Part shown: positions 32,322 to 40,945 of the stretch, piece by piece | Position numbering within the stretch: position 1 is the stretch's first letter | Layout: each line of letters begins with the position of its first letter | Origin: Neorhodopirellula pilleata | Lineage (GTDB): Bacteria > Planctomycetota > Planctomycetia > Pirellulales > Pirellulaceae | Length of the DNA: 44,600 nucleotides | NCBI RefSeq assembly: GCF_007859915.1 | Contig: NZ_SJPM01000025.1 | Span: 1 to 44,600, forward strand | Reading direction: 5' to 3' | Translations under genes and position numbers: made by a program | Notes under the pieces: generated by a model | What the model was told of the DNA's origin: nothing | Databases searched by the model: none | Seen by the model: only the letters and a program-made list of their open reading frames with translations

Positions 32322-34655
32322 TTATCGACGCAGCTCTTCGACCGGCATCAAAACACGCACCCAAGACGACGTGTCGCCCGCAGGCTCGGATGACTTGAAT
32401 TGAGCCGGAACTGAACCACCGGTCGAGTCCGATGCGCCCGAAGGCGCGACCTGAAGCGTCGTCCAAGGCTCTGGGCAACGACCGACCAACAAACAACGGT
32501 CGTCGGTCAACAGTTCACTCAGGTCCAGCGTTCCGAGTACTTCATGATGCAAACCGGTGTACCGGGTGCCCCCGACCGCGTCGTGGAACATCAGCATCTC
32601 GGCCAGACGTTCGGGTTGATCGATGCGGGTCACGTCCCAGCTTTCGCCTTCGGAGGAACTTTCCAATGCCCGTTGACGGGACAACTGCCAACGAAAATTC
32701 TTTTGTCGCAAGCGGTCGACGTCTTCCACCGTTGCCCCGGCCGGAAAACGCGTTGGCAATAGATAGACCCAGTTTTGGTAGATCAACATCGCGTCGAGTA
32801 AATCGACGTCCAATGGGTTGGTCAGTTTACCTTGCAATAGTTCCGAGCCACCTCGTCGCTTGACCGTTTCGGCCTCAACGCTGGTGGCGAACTGCATTGA
32901 CAAAGCCAACGATTTGCTGCCTCGAGGATCGATCGAAAGTGATTGGACGCGACTCTCGATTCCTGTCAGCGACGAAGCGCTGTTCGAATCGGCATTTTCC
33001 TTCGAGCTGGATTGGATCTCCGAGAGCGGAACGACTACCGATTCGCTCCAAGCGTCGATTTGGATGCCCCCCATCGATTGACCGGGGGCACCGAAGGGAC
33101 GCATCGTTTGGTATTCGACCGATTTGGTAATTTCGCCGAGCGACTCGCCAACGCGGGATCGGACATCGAGCTGCTCGGCGGTGTGGGAATACAAGAACGA
33201 CCACCGCAACAAACGACCGGTATGGGTTGATGTGTCGATGTCCAAAAACTCCATCGAATTGGAACGCAACATCGAACCGGTATCCGACGTCTCCGTGGAC
33301 GCTTCGAGTTGCGGCCGGGCCGCCATTACCAAGCCGATCGACATCAACACGGCCACGATCGGAAACGTCAACCAACCTAGCAACGGGTTCCCCAGCCAAC
33401 GCTTGACGAAGAAGTAATCCAGCGGCGCGACCAAGGCCACCAACGCAGCGATCACCAAAGCGATCACCGAAAAATTCAATCCTCGTTTGATGTCGAATCG
33501 ATCCAGCGAACGACGGACTTGGCCCGCCAGATCCGAATAACCGCTCAAACGAATGCTACTGCTGACGTCACCCCGCTCGTCCGAAAGATCTTTGCCAGCG
33601 AGTTTGGTCACGAGGTCAAAACGTTCGGGCCAATCGACAAACGGTGCTTGATCCAAGTCAGCCGCCACCACGGTGATCTTTCCGAAACCTGACACGTAAC
33701 GAGCGGCAAGCGGCAAGCTGATCCGCCGCGCCGTCCGACCGGCGATCAGCGTTTCGCCGATCTGCGAGGATCGACCGCCGGTCAACGATGTGATCTTAGG
33801 CAACCGCAATCCGTCGAAAACGCTCAAGCGGGTTTGGCTGTTGGTAAACGTCTCCATCCCCGACGGGTCCAGCTGGATCACGGAGGCCTCGACGACTGAA
33901 TCGGGCAGTAGCTCGGCGAGCCAAGGCGCGGCGGCAAGGGTTTGCTTGGCGGTGGCACCGAGCGTAACCATCAGCCGACCTCCCGCCTTGACCCACCCCG
34001 CGATTGCCAGAGACTGCGCCGGGGAAAGTTGTTCGAGCACGTCGTGTCCGGAACTGGTAACCAAGATCATGTCGACGCCGGAAAAACCCAAGACGTGATC
34101 TGGCAGCGGCTTCGCGCTAGTCAACCGCGTCACCGCGACCGACGCATCGCGGTCGAGCAGTTCGTTCGCGCCGATCGTTTCAATACCCATCGGATCACCG
34201 AAGACAAGCACCCAAGGCATCTGCAACGGAATCATCGACGGCCCGTCTGCCGGAACGCCGACTTCGGGAAATCGAGTCTTCAACAGCACTGCGTTTTCGG
34301 CCTGCTCGCTCGCCGACGATTCATCCGACCGAACCACCAACGAGGCCGCTTCGGTGCCGGGGACACAGTACCCGAACCGGGCACCGGATGAATCAGGGGC
34401 CGCCAAGAAAGATTGTTCGTATTGGACCACCACTCCGTCGCCGTCGGTCGTCTCGAGCATCACCGGACCGGCGGGCAATTCGGATGGCTCTGATCCGGTC
34501 CCATCCAACATCCCGTCGAGTCGGACCGCCGTCCAATGCCCGGCGCGGTAGTGACCTTGGATTCCCAGCCAATCCGTTGCACCGGCAGACAGCCCCAAGA
34601 TGACTGATAAGAAAACGGCAAACGCGACAGCGAAGAAATTCGCCTGGACCCTCAT
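32322..34655 (-). CDS. Large membrane protein of unknown function, ABC-associated
   Basis: 777 residues from the ATG at 34655. A signal-peptide-like N-terminus (RVQANFFAVAFAVFLSVILGLSAGA) is followed by ~370 residues of extracytoplasmic alpha/beta sequence containing a GATase-like segment (VDMILVTSSGHDVLEQLSPA, WVKAGGRLMVTLG). Two membrane helices lie around 392-445 (SVIALVIAALVALVAPLDYFF and LGWLTFPIVAVLMSIGLVMAA), and then another large beta-rich outer domain. The start overlaps the stop of the upstream pyrophosphohydrolase gene (ATGA), and the ABC ATPase follows 58 bp later. It may be the membrane or accessory component of that transporter (inference). No family assigned. Confidence 0.78.
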   Translation of the reverse strand: MRVQANFFAVAFAVFLSVILGLSAGATDWLGIQGHYRAGHWTAVRLDGMLDGTGSEPSELPAGPVMLETTDGDGVVVQYEQSFLAAPDSSGARFGYCVPGTEAASLVVRSDESSASEQAENAVLLKTRFPEVGVPADGPSMIPLQMPWVLVFGDPMGIETIGANELLDRDASVAVTRLTSAKPLPDHVLGFSGVDMILVTSSGHDVLEQLSPAQSLAIAGWVKAGGRLMVTLGATAKQTLAAAPWLAELLPDSVVEASVIQLDPSGMETFTNSQTRLSVFDGLRLPKITSLTGGRSSQIGETLIAGRTARRISLPLAARYVSGFGKITVVAADLDQAPFVDWPERFDLVTKLAGKDLSDERGDVSSSIRLSGYSDLAGQVRRSLDRFDIKRGLNFSVIALVIAALVALVAPLDYFFVKRWLGNPLLGWLTFPIVAVLMSIGLVMAARPQLEASTETSDTGSMLRSNSMEFLDIDTSTHTGRLLRWSFLYSHTAEQLDVRSRVGESLGEITKSVEYQTMRPFGAPGQSMGGIQIDAWSESVVVPLSEIQSSSKENADSNSASSLTGIESRVQSLSIDPRGSKSLALSMQFATSVEAETVKRRGGSELLQGKLTNPLDVDLLDAMLIYQNWVYLLPTRFPAGATVEDVDRLRQKNFRWQLSRQRALESSSEGESWDVTRIDQPERLAEMLMFHDAVGGTRYTGLHHEVLGTLDLSELLTDDRCLLVGRCPEPWTTLQVAPSGASDSTGGSVPAQFKSSEPAGDTSSWVRVLMPVEELRR

Positions 34656-34978
34656 GGCTTTTCCTCGATGCTGCACGAGCATTCAAATTTGCCACATCCG
34701 GGACAACCGTTGCCGTATTTTGCCGAGAGGGCTTCGGCCAAATTCACGTCCGCCACATTGGCGATCGTAAATAACCAAGCAATCACGTCGGCGAATTCCT
34801 CCTTGAGATTTTCGCGGTCGTCGCCGCGAAGGGCCGAAGCTAACTCGCCGACCTCTTCCATTAACCACATGAACGTCCCGTCGACTCCCCGGGCGACGTC
34901 TTTTTCGTAGTACATCCGACGAATGTGCTGCTGCAGATCCTCGATCGAAAGGTCGTTGGGGGAGTTCGTTTTCGCCAT
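34652..34978 (-). CDS. MazG-like nucleotide pyrophosphohydrolase with Cys-rich tail
   Basis: 108 residues. All-alpha MazG pattern: E42-V-G-E45 in LMEEVGELASAL and E61-F-A-D64 in LKEEFADVIAWLF, the two acidic pairs that hold the Mg ions. Such enzymes hydrolyse NTPs to NMP and pyrophosphate and often clear damaged nucleotides. Unusually, the C-terminus carries GCPGCGKFECSC, four cysteines that could bind zinc or an Fe-S centre. The ATG at 34978 was chosen; the frame is open to 35155 but the extra part has no homologous look. It overlaps the downstream membrane protein gene by 4 nt. Confidence 0.83.
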   Translation of the reverse strand: MAKTNSPNDLSIEDLQQHIRRMYYEKDVARGVDGTFMWLMEEVGELASALRGDDRENLKEEFADVIAWLFTIANVADVNLAEALSAKYGNGCPGCGKFECSCSIEEKP

Positions 34979-35100
34979 CGGGGGGTTGGCCAAATAGGTC
35001 GCGATAAATGAGGTTGCCCCTGAATACCGGGGAGTCAGGTATTCTAACTGCCACACCGGGCGGCACGAGGGCACTGGTTCACGTGAGCACTGGCTGGTCT

Positions 35101-35152
35101 GATCAATGCCCCTCGAAGCCCGTCGAAGGCTCCCCGAGGAATCGCATTGATC
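35101..35152. repeat. Nested hairpin in intergenic region
   Basis: GATCAATGC (35101-35109) pairs with GCATTGATC (35144-35152). Inside, CCTCG (35111-35115) pairs with CGAGG (35135-35139) and AGCC (35117-35120) with GGCT (35128-35131). The region 34979-35311 separates divergent genes and holds no recognisable ORF. The structure could be a leader RNA or a small dispersed repeat. Confidence 0.6.
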
Positions 35153-35311
35153 CAATGCGGAAACGCTCCAAAACCGTTAAGTTGGTCACACGACGCAGGT
35201 CGGGCCGGTTTGGTTCGACCGGTCGACGCCGTCCAACCAGCAGATAACGACTCGCCTCCAAAGGGTCAGCCCCCTTCTCGGTAGGCTTTCAGATCAAGGT
35301 TCCCGTGATTC

Positions 35312-36451
35312 ATGTCTGACCGTTCGCTCAACCGCTATCCGTTCTACTGCCCCCGATTTTGGCACGGGATGCGTCCGAGGGCGTGGTGGAATCTGCTCAA
35401 AAAAGGGAACTTCCAGGTCAGCCCCTCACGCTGGCCGATGGCGATCATCATTTCGATCGCGACCGTTTTCAACACGGCCTTCACGTGGATTCAAGGCTTG
35501 CTTTTCCGACGAAAGTTGCGGGAAGCGGAATTGCACGGGCCTCCCGTTTTCATCATCGGACATTGGCGCAGCGGCACGACACTGCTTCACGAATTGATGG
35601 TCCGCGACGAACGATTTAGCAGTCCCACCACCTACCAGTGCTTCGCCCCGTCGCACTTCTTACTGACGCAGTGGTTCTTTCGCACGTTCTTGCGTTGGTT
35701 GTTGCCGGGCAAACGTCCGATGGACAACATGGACACCGGATGGGATCGACCTCAGGAAGATGAATTCGCGTTGGTCAACTTGGGCTTGCCGTCGCCGTAC
35801 CGTCGGATCGCGTTTCCCAATCAAGGCCGGGTTGATATGGAATACCTCGACCTGGACAACATCAGCGACGAGGATCGACAGGTCTGGCTGGACACGCTCA
35901 AAGATTTTTTGCACCGGGTCAGCATCTCGACGACGCGGCCTCTGGTCATCAAGAGCCCCACCCACACCGGGCGGATCGGGCATTTAGCCAAAGCATTTCC
36001 TCACGCAAAATTCATCCACATTACACGCGACCCTCGGGCATTATTTCCTAGCACATGCCGCTTGTGGCGCAGCCTCGACGCCGTTCAAGGCTTGCAGGCG
36101 GTCACACCGGACCAACATCACGACGACGCGGCGAGCGAACCGATCGATGAATACGTGTTGGCCTGTTTGGAACAGATGTACGCCGCTTTTCACGCTCATC
36201 GTGACCAAGTCGCACCGCATCACATCATCGACATCCGATACGAAGACTTGATCGCCGACCCGATCGCCACACTGCAAAAGATCTATGAATCGTTACGCCT
36301 AGCCGATTTCGAAACCGTCCGATCCGAACTGCAAACCTGGGCCGATACCGAACACCAAGCCTACCAAACCAACTCCCACCAACTCTCCACCGACGAAGAA
36401 CAGCTGTTACTCAAGCGCTGGAACGAATACTTCGAGCGATACGGATACTGA
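35312..36451 (+). CDS. Sulfotransferase family protein
   Basis: 379 residues. Transfers a sulfo group from PAPS to an acceptor. The 5'-phosphosulfate-binding loop is GHWRSGTTLLHELM (about 84-97), and the 3'-phosphate-binding segment is AKFIHITRDPRALFPS. VIKSPTHTGRIGHL is the conserved strand between them. One hydrophobic segment near the N-terminus (PMAIIISIATVFNTAFTWIQ, ~43-62) may anchor it to the membrane. The acceptor is unknown. It stands alone, divergent from the MazG-like gene, and ends ~70 bp before a large palindrome. Confidence 0.88.
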   Translation: MSDRSLNRYPFYCPRFWHGMRPRAWWNLLKKGNFQVSPSRWPMAIIISIATVFNTAFTWIQGLLFRRKLREAELHGPPVFIIGHWRSGTTLLHELMVRDERFSSPTTYQCFAPSHFLLTQWFFRTFLRWLLPGKRPMDNMDTGWDRPQEDEFALVNLGLPSPYRRIAFPNQGRVDMEYLDLDNISDEDRQVWLDTLKDFLHRVSISTTRPLVIKSPTHTGRIGHLAKAFPHAKFIHITRDPRALFPSTCRLWRSLDAVQGLQAVTPDQHHDDAASEPIDEYVLACLEQMYAAFHAHRDQVAPHHIIDIRYEDLIADPIATLQKIYESLRLADFETVRSELQTWADTEHQAYQTNSHQLSTDEEQLLLKRWNEYFERYGY

Positions 36452-36887
36452 AGGACACTGAACCAACGAAAGCCGTCCCGTTACAAGCTCGACGCGCGCG
36501 TTTTGAAGTTGCACTTTATTCGTAACCCGCTGCGTAAGCGAGGGATCATTGAGATTGACTCATCCCTCGTTTACGCAGCGGGTTACTAAAAACCAATGCC
36601 ACAAGCAAAAGTGCAATGTCAAAACTCGCAAGCGAGTGTTCCCACCAGTGCAGTACTGGAACTCATTCTTCAGGTAGCGAAACTCGTCAAGAGTTTCGGC
36701 CTGAACCACCAATCGCCACAAGTCTCGGCAACTTTGGCTATGTCCCAACCCCAACTTCGATCCCAACAATCGGTGAAAAGTTGATCGTCGCCGTCGCCGG
36801 GTGTACACTCCCCCAGTCGTTTTTCGGCCATCGTCGTTGCCGATCGCAAAGATGACCTGAGGTATTGTCATTCGTTAGGATCAAGTC
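36452..36887. other. Intergenic region with palindrome, otherwise no gene seen
   Basis: After the sulfotransferase stop this holds the palindrome at 36522-36586, then ~300 bp in which short open frames on both strands show no coding character. The promoter of the 36888 gene is presumably in the last part. No RNA gene was recognised. Confidence 0.4.
36522..36586. repeat. Large palindrome, related to 44407-44474
   Basis: 25-bp arms, GTAACCCGCTGCGTAAGCGAGGGAT-type (36522-36546 and 36562-36586), with a single mismatch (G opposite T), around a 15-nt loop. The left arm matches the one at 44407-44431, so this is a dispersed family. Its position downstream of the sulfotransferase suggests a terminator role. 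Confidence 0.8.
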
Positions 36888-38189
36888 ATGAACAGATTGT
36901 TTCAGTTCTTCGGTGCCGGTTGTCTGTTCGTGTTATTGACCGCACCCTCCTTTGCGACCGATGTGGTTACGCCAATCGAATCCGATCCGTTCTTTCAATT
37001 GAGCAACCTGCGACGTGGCGAAGACAATTCGTTGTTGTTCAATTTCAAACGAACCAAAAAAGCAATCGGATTCAAAACCGTGTTCATGCAAGGCCGTTCG
37101 AAAGGAAGAATGATTTCGATCACGGCCACCGTGAACCCGTACGCGGAAGAAGACATCGTCACCCTGCGGTCGTTCCTTCCGGCCAATTCGTCTTCGCCGA
37201 TCGATCTCGAGCTGTACTTTGTCACCATGCATACCATCGGTGAAAAAAAGTATCTGTATTCGATGGTTTCCAACGCCGTACAGATCGGAAATCCAGGGAC
37301 CACCACCACACCGCGTCCGTGGACCGATGCGGAAACGCAGGGTTACAACCAATACCTGAACGCCAAACCCACAACTGTCAAAAGATACAATGTCGACATT
37401 GATGTGCCGCCTGAATTCGTCACCGTTCCTCTCACTGCGGAACTGACCAAAGGAACTCCACTGAAAGCGTGTTACTCGTCAAAATGGTCACCCATTACGA
37501 CGCTTGCTGAAAACGCGGATGGATCGGTTTTTGTTCGATGGGACGAATGGGGCGAAAGCTATGACTGCAATATGCTTCGCGAGGAACTCGTGATCGCGAA
37601 AGCCGATTTGACACGATTGGCCGAACATCCCGAGGGTAAGTTCCCCGACGTTCATCCCTCTCTCGTTACCGGTGGTGAATCCGGTTCAGTCGATGGTTCC
37701 GGTTCGTCGACGTCGATGGAAGCCAAGCCCTTGAAGGATTATCCGGTCTCGATTACCGTCCCAGCGGATTCTCAGTTCATTCCTGATAGTGCGACGCTGC
37801 CCGCCCAAACAAAGCTTCAAGCATGCTATGCAGGGAAATGGAATCCGATCACGTTTCTCTCGCATTATCCCGATGGGACGCTGACCGTTCGCTGGGATGA
37901 TTACGGAGCGGCTTATGATTGCCGGATGAAACGCAGCGAATTGATCATCAAGAAGTCACTGCTCGCGACAACGGGCAGCGAGGCCCCGCAGGAATCAGCC
38001 AGTCGCATCTGGACCGACTCGACCGGCCGTTTCAAAGTATCGGCAAGACTGATAGAGCAATCGTCCGATTCGGTGACTCTATTAACCGACGCCGGAAAGA
38101 CGGTCAAATTGCCACGGGAACGTTTGAGCCAAACCGACCAGGACTTCTTATCCTCGCAAGAACGATCCGATGAAAACCCGTTCGAGTGA
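36888..38189 (+). CDS. Secreted protein with duplicated Cys module and SHD1 domain
   Basis: 433 residues with a signal peptide (LFQFFGAGCLFVLLTAPSFA). The N-terminal ~130 residues are beta-rich. Two homologous ~45-residue modules follow: LKACYSSKWSPITTLAENADGSVFVRWDEWGESYDCNM and LQACYAGKWNPITFLSHYPDGTLTVRWDDYGAAYDCRM. Each has two cysteines at the same places and a Tudor/SH3-like pattern. The C-terminus (WTDSTGRFKVSARLIEQ to LPRERLSQTDQDFL) is an SHD1 (SLA1 homology 1) domain, common in planctomycete secreted proteins. Function unknown, probably protein binding. The next gene follows after 59 bp on the same strand. Confidence 0.8.
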   Translation: MNRLFQFFGAGCLFVLLTAPSFATDVVTPIESDPFFQLSNLRRGEDNSLLFNFKRTKKAIGFKTVFMQGRSKGRMISITATVNPYAEEDIVTLRSFLPANSSSPIDLELYFVTMHTIGEKKYLYSMVSNAVQIGNPGTTTTPRPWTDAETQGYNQYLNAKPTTVKRYNVDIDVPPEFVTVPLTAELTKGTPLKACYSSKWSPITTLAENADGSVFVRWDEWGESYDCNMLREELVIAKADLTRLAEHPEGKFPDVHPSLVTGGESGSVDGSGSSTSMEAKPLKDYPVSITVPADSQFIPDSATLPAQTKLQACYAGKWNPITFLSHYPDGTLTVRWDDYGAAYDCRMKRSELIIKKSLLATTGSEAPQESASRIWTDSTGRFKVSARLIEQSSDSVTLLTDAGKTVKLPRERLSQTDQDFLSSQERSDENPFE

Positions 38190-38248
38190 TCGAACACGAC
38201 CTGTTGACAAAAAAGCAACGGTCAACATCAATTCGACGGAGGCGTTCA

Positions 38249-40606
38249 ATGAAAATCAAGCGAATGAAAACACGACCAAACGTCGCCACGGTTGTTTGCA
38301 TCAGTTTCCATCTCATTGCAATGGCCGGATTGCAACACGTGGAAGCACAGACGTTAAGCAACCACGTCATCTTCGAGACAGGCGACTTGCCGATTATTCT
38401 TTCGGCCCCGCATGGTGGCAATGAATTGATTCCCGGTGCGTTGCCTCGCAAAGGGATAGGCGTTCGGTCGTTTAGCAACACAATGGACTTTGGTACCAAA
38501 AAGCTTGCACTACAGACCGCCGGCGCTCTCGAGCGGCAGACAGGCAAACGACCTTACATCGTGGTCGCTTCATTTCATCGCAAGTTTGTCGATGCCAATC
38601 GAAGCGAAGAAAGGGCGTACGAGTCGGAAGAATCCGCGCGAGCCTACCACGCCTACCACGAGGCGTTGTCTCAGGCACGTCAGGACGTGATCCACCGATG
38701 GGGTCGAGGTTTGTTGCTAGATATTCATGGTCAATCCGAGGTACCCGATGCCATTCTTCGCGGAACGGTCAATGGTAGAACGACAACGCACTTGGTGAGT
38801 CGGTTTGGGCTGGAATCCCTGATAGGCGATCGAAGTTTGTTGGGGCAGATCGCGCAACAAGCCCTATCGGTAGTGCCGGAAGTTGATTCGGCCGAACGTG
38901 AACATTCAGCCTACAACGGCGGTTTCATCGTAAGTAAGTATGGAAGCGGTAAAGGCGGGACGATGGATGCAATTCAACTGGAGGTAGGCAGGAATCTTCG
39001 CTCTTTCGACGCCAGACCGGCGGTGGCAGAAAAGATGGCCAATGCGATCGCATCTTTCGCGCAGGAATATATGCCGAGCGAGGAACAAAGTGTTCAGCAG
39101 ACACAGCAAACATCAACACGCCAGCCATTCGAAACAACCGAGACGCATTCCAACCGAAAGAATGCATCCGTTTTCGCCGACCGTTTTACGGATTCAGATC
39201 GCGACGGCTGGTTCGAGCTTGATGATGATTCGTCAACCCTTTCGGTGAAGTCTAGAAGCGGACAAATGGGAAGTTCCTCAGAGCTGAGTTTTTCCGCCAC
39301 AGACGAATCGTCACTCAAGTCGTTTGCGGCTCATTTCGATGAGGTGACTCTTCAACGGACCGGCGATTTTATAAAGCTAAGATTCAACGCCCGACACAAC
39401 CACAGCGGTTTCATCAATCGCGGGTTTCGCTTCGGTTTGTTTCATTCAAGCGGAACACGATTTACGGACGACGGTGACCAAGATTCTGAGCCTGTTTCGC
39501 TCGATGACCGTGGATATTTCGTCATGCTCGATCTCGGCATCAACACGACCTTCGATTCGGCCGTCATCCGTGAAACCAATAACTTCACCGACGAACGTTT
39601 GGCTAATGGCGGGCTAATCGCCTTCGATGCCCCTGACAAGAATCGTGACCCTCTGATGTTCACTCGCGAAAAGAACTACACGTATTCGTTAACACTGACG
39701 CGCAACTCTCGAGGCACCATTGACGTAAGCCTTCAGAACAATGTAACCGGAGATGAAGACGCATTGACCGGAACGTCGACGCTGTCACCAACGCTTGCGT
39801 TCGACACTCTCTATTTCGGTATCACCGGATCGACCGCCGATTTTGCAATCGACGACGTCAGAATCACTGACAATCGTACCGCATCGCACCGAGCAGCCGA
39901 AAAACCGATCAACATCGGAGTCTACGTCGACGAAGGTGCGGGCCCGAGCGTCAATGATTTGTTGTTTGTTCTTGGTAAATATGAAGATGTCTCGATTAAG
40001 AGACTGACGGCTTACGACGTTCAATCCGGCCAACTCGACGGGCTGGATCTGTTGATGCTGCCCGGCGGTAGCGGTCGCGGGCAGGGGCGGACGCTCGGCG
40101 AGACTGGTCGAGCTTCGATCCGCAAATTCGTTCGCGAAGGTGGAGGTTTTATCGGGATTTGTGCGGGGGCGTATCTGGCATCTTCGCACTACCCGTGGTC
40201 GCTTCATATTCTTGATGCAATGGTTGTTGATACAGAGCACTGGAATCGGGGAACCGGAACCGTAGATATTGCGATCAGCGATTGGGGCCGACAGCTACTG
40301 CAAACCGAAGAACGGATGCTTCCAATTCACTACGCACAGGGACCACTCTTAGCACCCGGAAACCAACCAGACATCGACGACTACCAACCGATCGCAAAAT
40401 TCGAGACTGAAATCGCCAAGAAAGGCGCGCCGCAGGGAGTCATGAGGGGGACAACCGCAATCGCCGAGGGACGGTTTGGCCAGGGCCGTGTCGTATGTTT
40501 CAGTGCCCATCCGGAAATGACGAACGGCCTTGAGACAATGGTGCGTTTTGCGATCGATCACGTCAAGCGAATACGAACCGAACCCCTCGCAACATCAGCA
40601 CAATGA
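38249..40606 (+). CDS. Secreted fusion: N-formylglutamate-amidohydrolase-like, beta domain, glutamine-amidotransferase-like
   Basis: 785 residues. The ATG at 38249 has GGAGG 7 nt upstream and leads into a signal peptide (NVATVVCISFHLIAMAGLQHVEA). Domain 1 (~35-280) has the FGase pattern: SAPHGG (H55), HRKFVDANR, LLLDIHGQ, YNGGFIVSKYG and IQLEVGRNLR. Domain 2 (~310-545) is a beta-sandwich-like region with ADRFTDSDRDGWFE and ADFAIDDVRITD, as in laminin-G or glucanase-like modules. Domain 3 (~555-780) is a class I glutamine-amidotransferase / BPL_N-like fold with nucleophile C638 in GFIGICAGAYLAS and H754, E756 in SAHPEMT, a complete Cys-His-Glu set. It overlaps the next sulfatase stub by 4 nt. 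Joint action on an extracellular amide or peptide is a guess. Confidence 0.8.
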   Translation: MKIKRMKTRPNVATVVCISFHLIAMAGLQHVEAQTLSNHVIFETGDLPIILSAPHGGNELIPGALPRKGIGVRSFSNTMDFGTKKLALQTAGALERQTGKRPYIVVASFHRKFVDANRSEERAYESEESARAYHAYHEALSQARQDVIHRWGRGLLLDIHGQSEVPDAILRGTVNGRTTTHLVSRFGLESLIGDRSLLGQIAQQALSVVPEVDSAEREHSAYNGGFIVSKYGSGKGGTMDAIQLEVGRNLRSFDARPAVAEKMANAIASFAQEYMPSEEQSVQQTQQTSTRQPFETTETHSNRKNASVFADRFTDSDRDGWFELDDDSSTLSVKSRSGQMGSSSELSFSATDESSLKSFAAHFDEVTLQRTGDFIKLRFNARHNHSGFINRGFRFGLFHSSGTRFTDDGDQDSEPVSLDDRGYFVMLDLGINTTFDSAVIRETNNFTDERLANGGLIAFDAPDKNRDPLMFTREKNYTYSLTLTRNSRGTIDVSLQNNVTGDEDALTGTSTLSPTLAFDTLYFGITGSTADFAIDDVRITDNRTASHRAAEKPINIGVYVDEGAGPSVNDLLFVLGKYEDVSIKRLTAYDVQSGQLDGLDLLMLPGGSGRGQGRTLGETGRASIRKFVREGGGFIGICAGAYLASSHYPWSLHILDAMVVDTEHWNRGTGTVDIAISDWGRQLLQTEERMLPIHYAQGPLLAPGNQPDIDDYQPIAKFETEIAKKGAPQGVMRGTTAIAEGRFGQGRVVCFSAHPEMTNGLETMVRFAIDHVKRIRTEPLATSAQ

Positions 40607-40857
40607 TGAATTCAAGTCTCTCAATGTATGCCTTAATCGCGTTGGCTGCCGCTTTCGCATCATCGGCGGTTGCCGATCAACCCAATGTCATTGTGATCAT
40701 GACGGAAGACCAAGGTATGGAGCCGAGTGGAGAATTTTCCGTTGACGCGATGCATTTGGAAAGCGTCCCACGTCAGCTGGGAGCCACTTTCCTGGATGCC
40801 GAAGGAAATGAAAATGTCGAGGCTTACTATGCCTACGTTGATCGCCTATCGGATTGA
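40603..40857 (+). pseudogene. Sulfatase stub (signal peptide and first motif only)
   Basis: 84 residues: a signal peptide (ALIALAAAFASSAVA) followed by DQPNVIVIMTEDQG, the start of a sulfatase with the first metal-binding acidic pair. After that the sequence switches abruptly to MEPSGEFSVDAMHLESVPRQ and ends. No formylglycine motif is present, so it is the remnant of an internal deletion, perhaps joining the first exon-like segment to the tail of the same or another gene. Its ATG overlaps the previous stop (ATGATG), which suggests that a full sulfatase once followed in the same operon. The kinase gene ends ~90 bp downstream on the other strand. Confidence 0.68.
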
Positions 40858-40945
40858 TCCATTCTGGATTCCGAGTTGCCTAGAGCAGCGGAACGCGACG
40901 AACAACCAAAGAAGGAGCGAGTGGTTGCCGGACACAGGCTGGGTG

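Noticed and set aside
36596..36855. Two short plus-strand frames before the SHD1 gene
   Set aside because: 62 and 79 codons, no start context, no hydrophobic or conserved segments; treated as intergenic.
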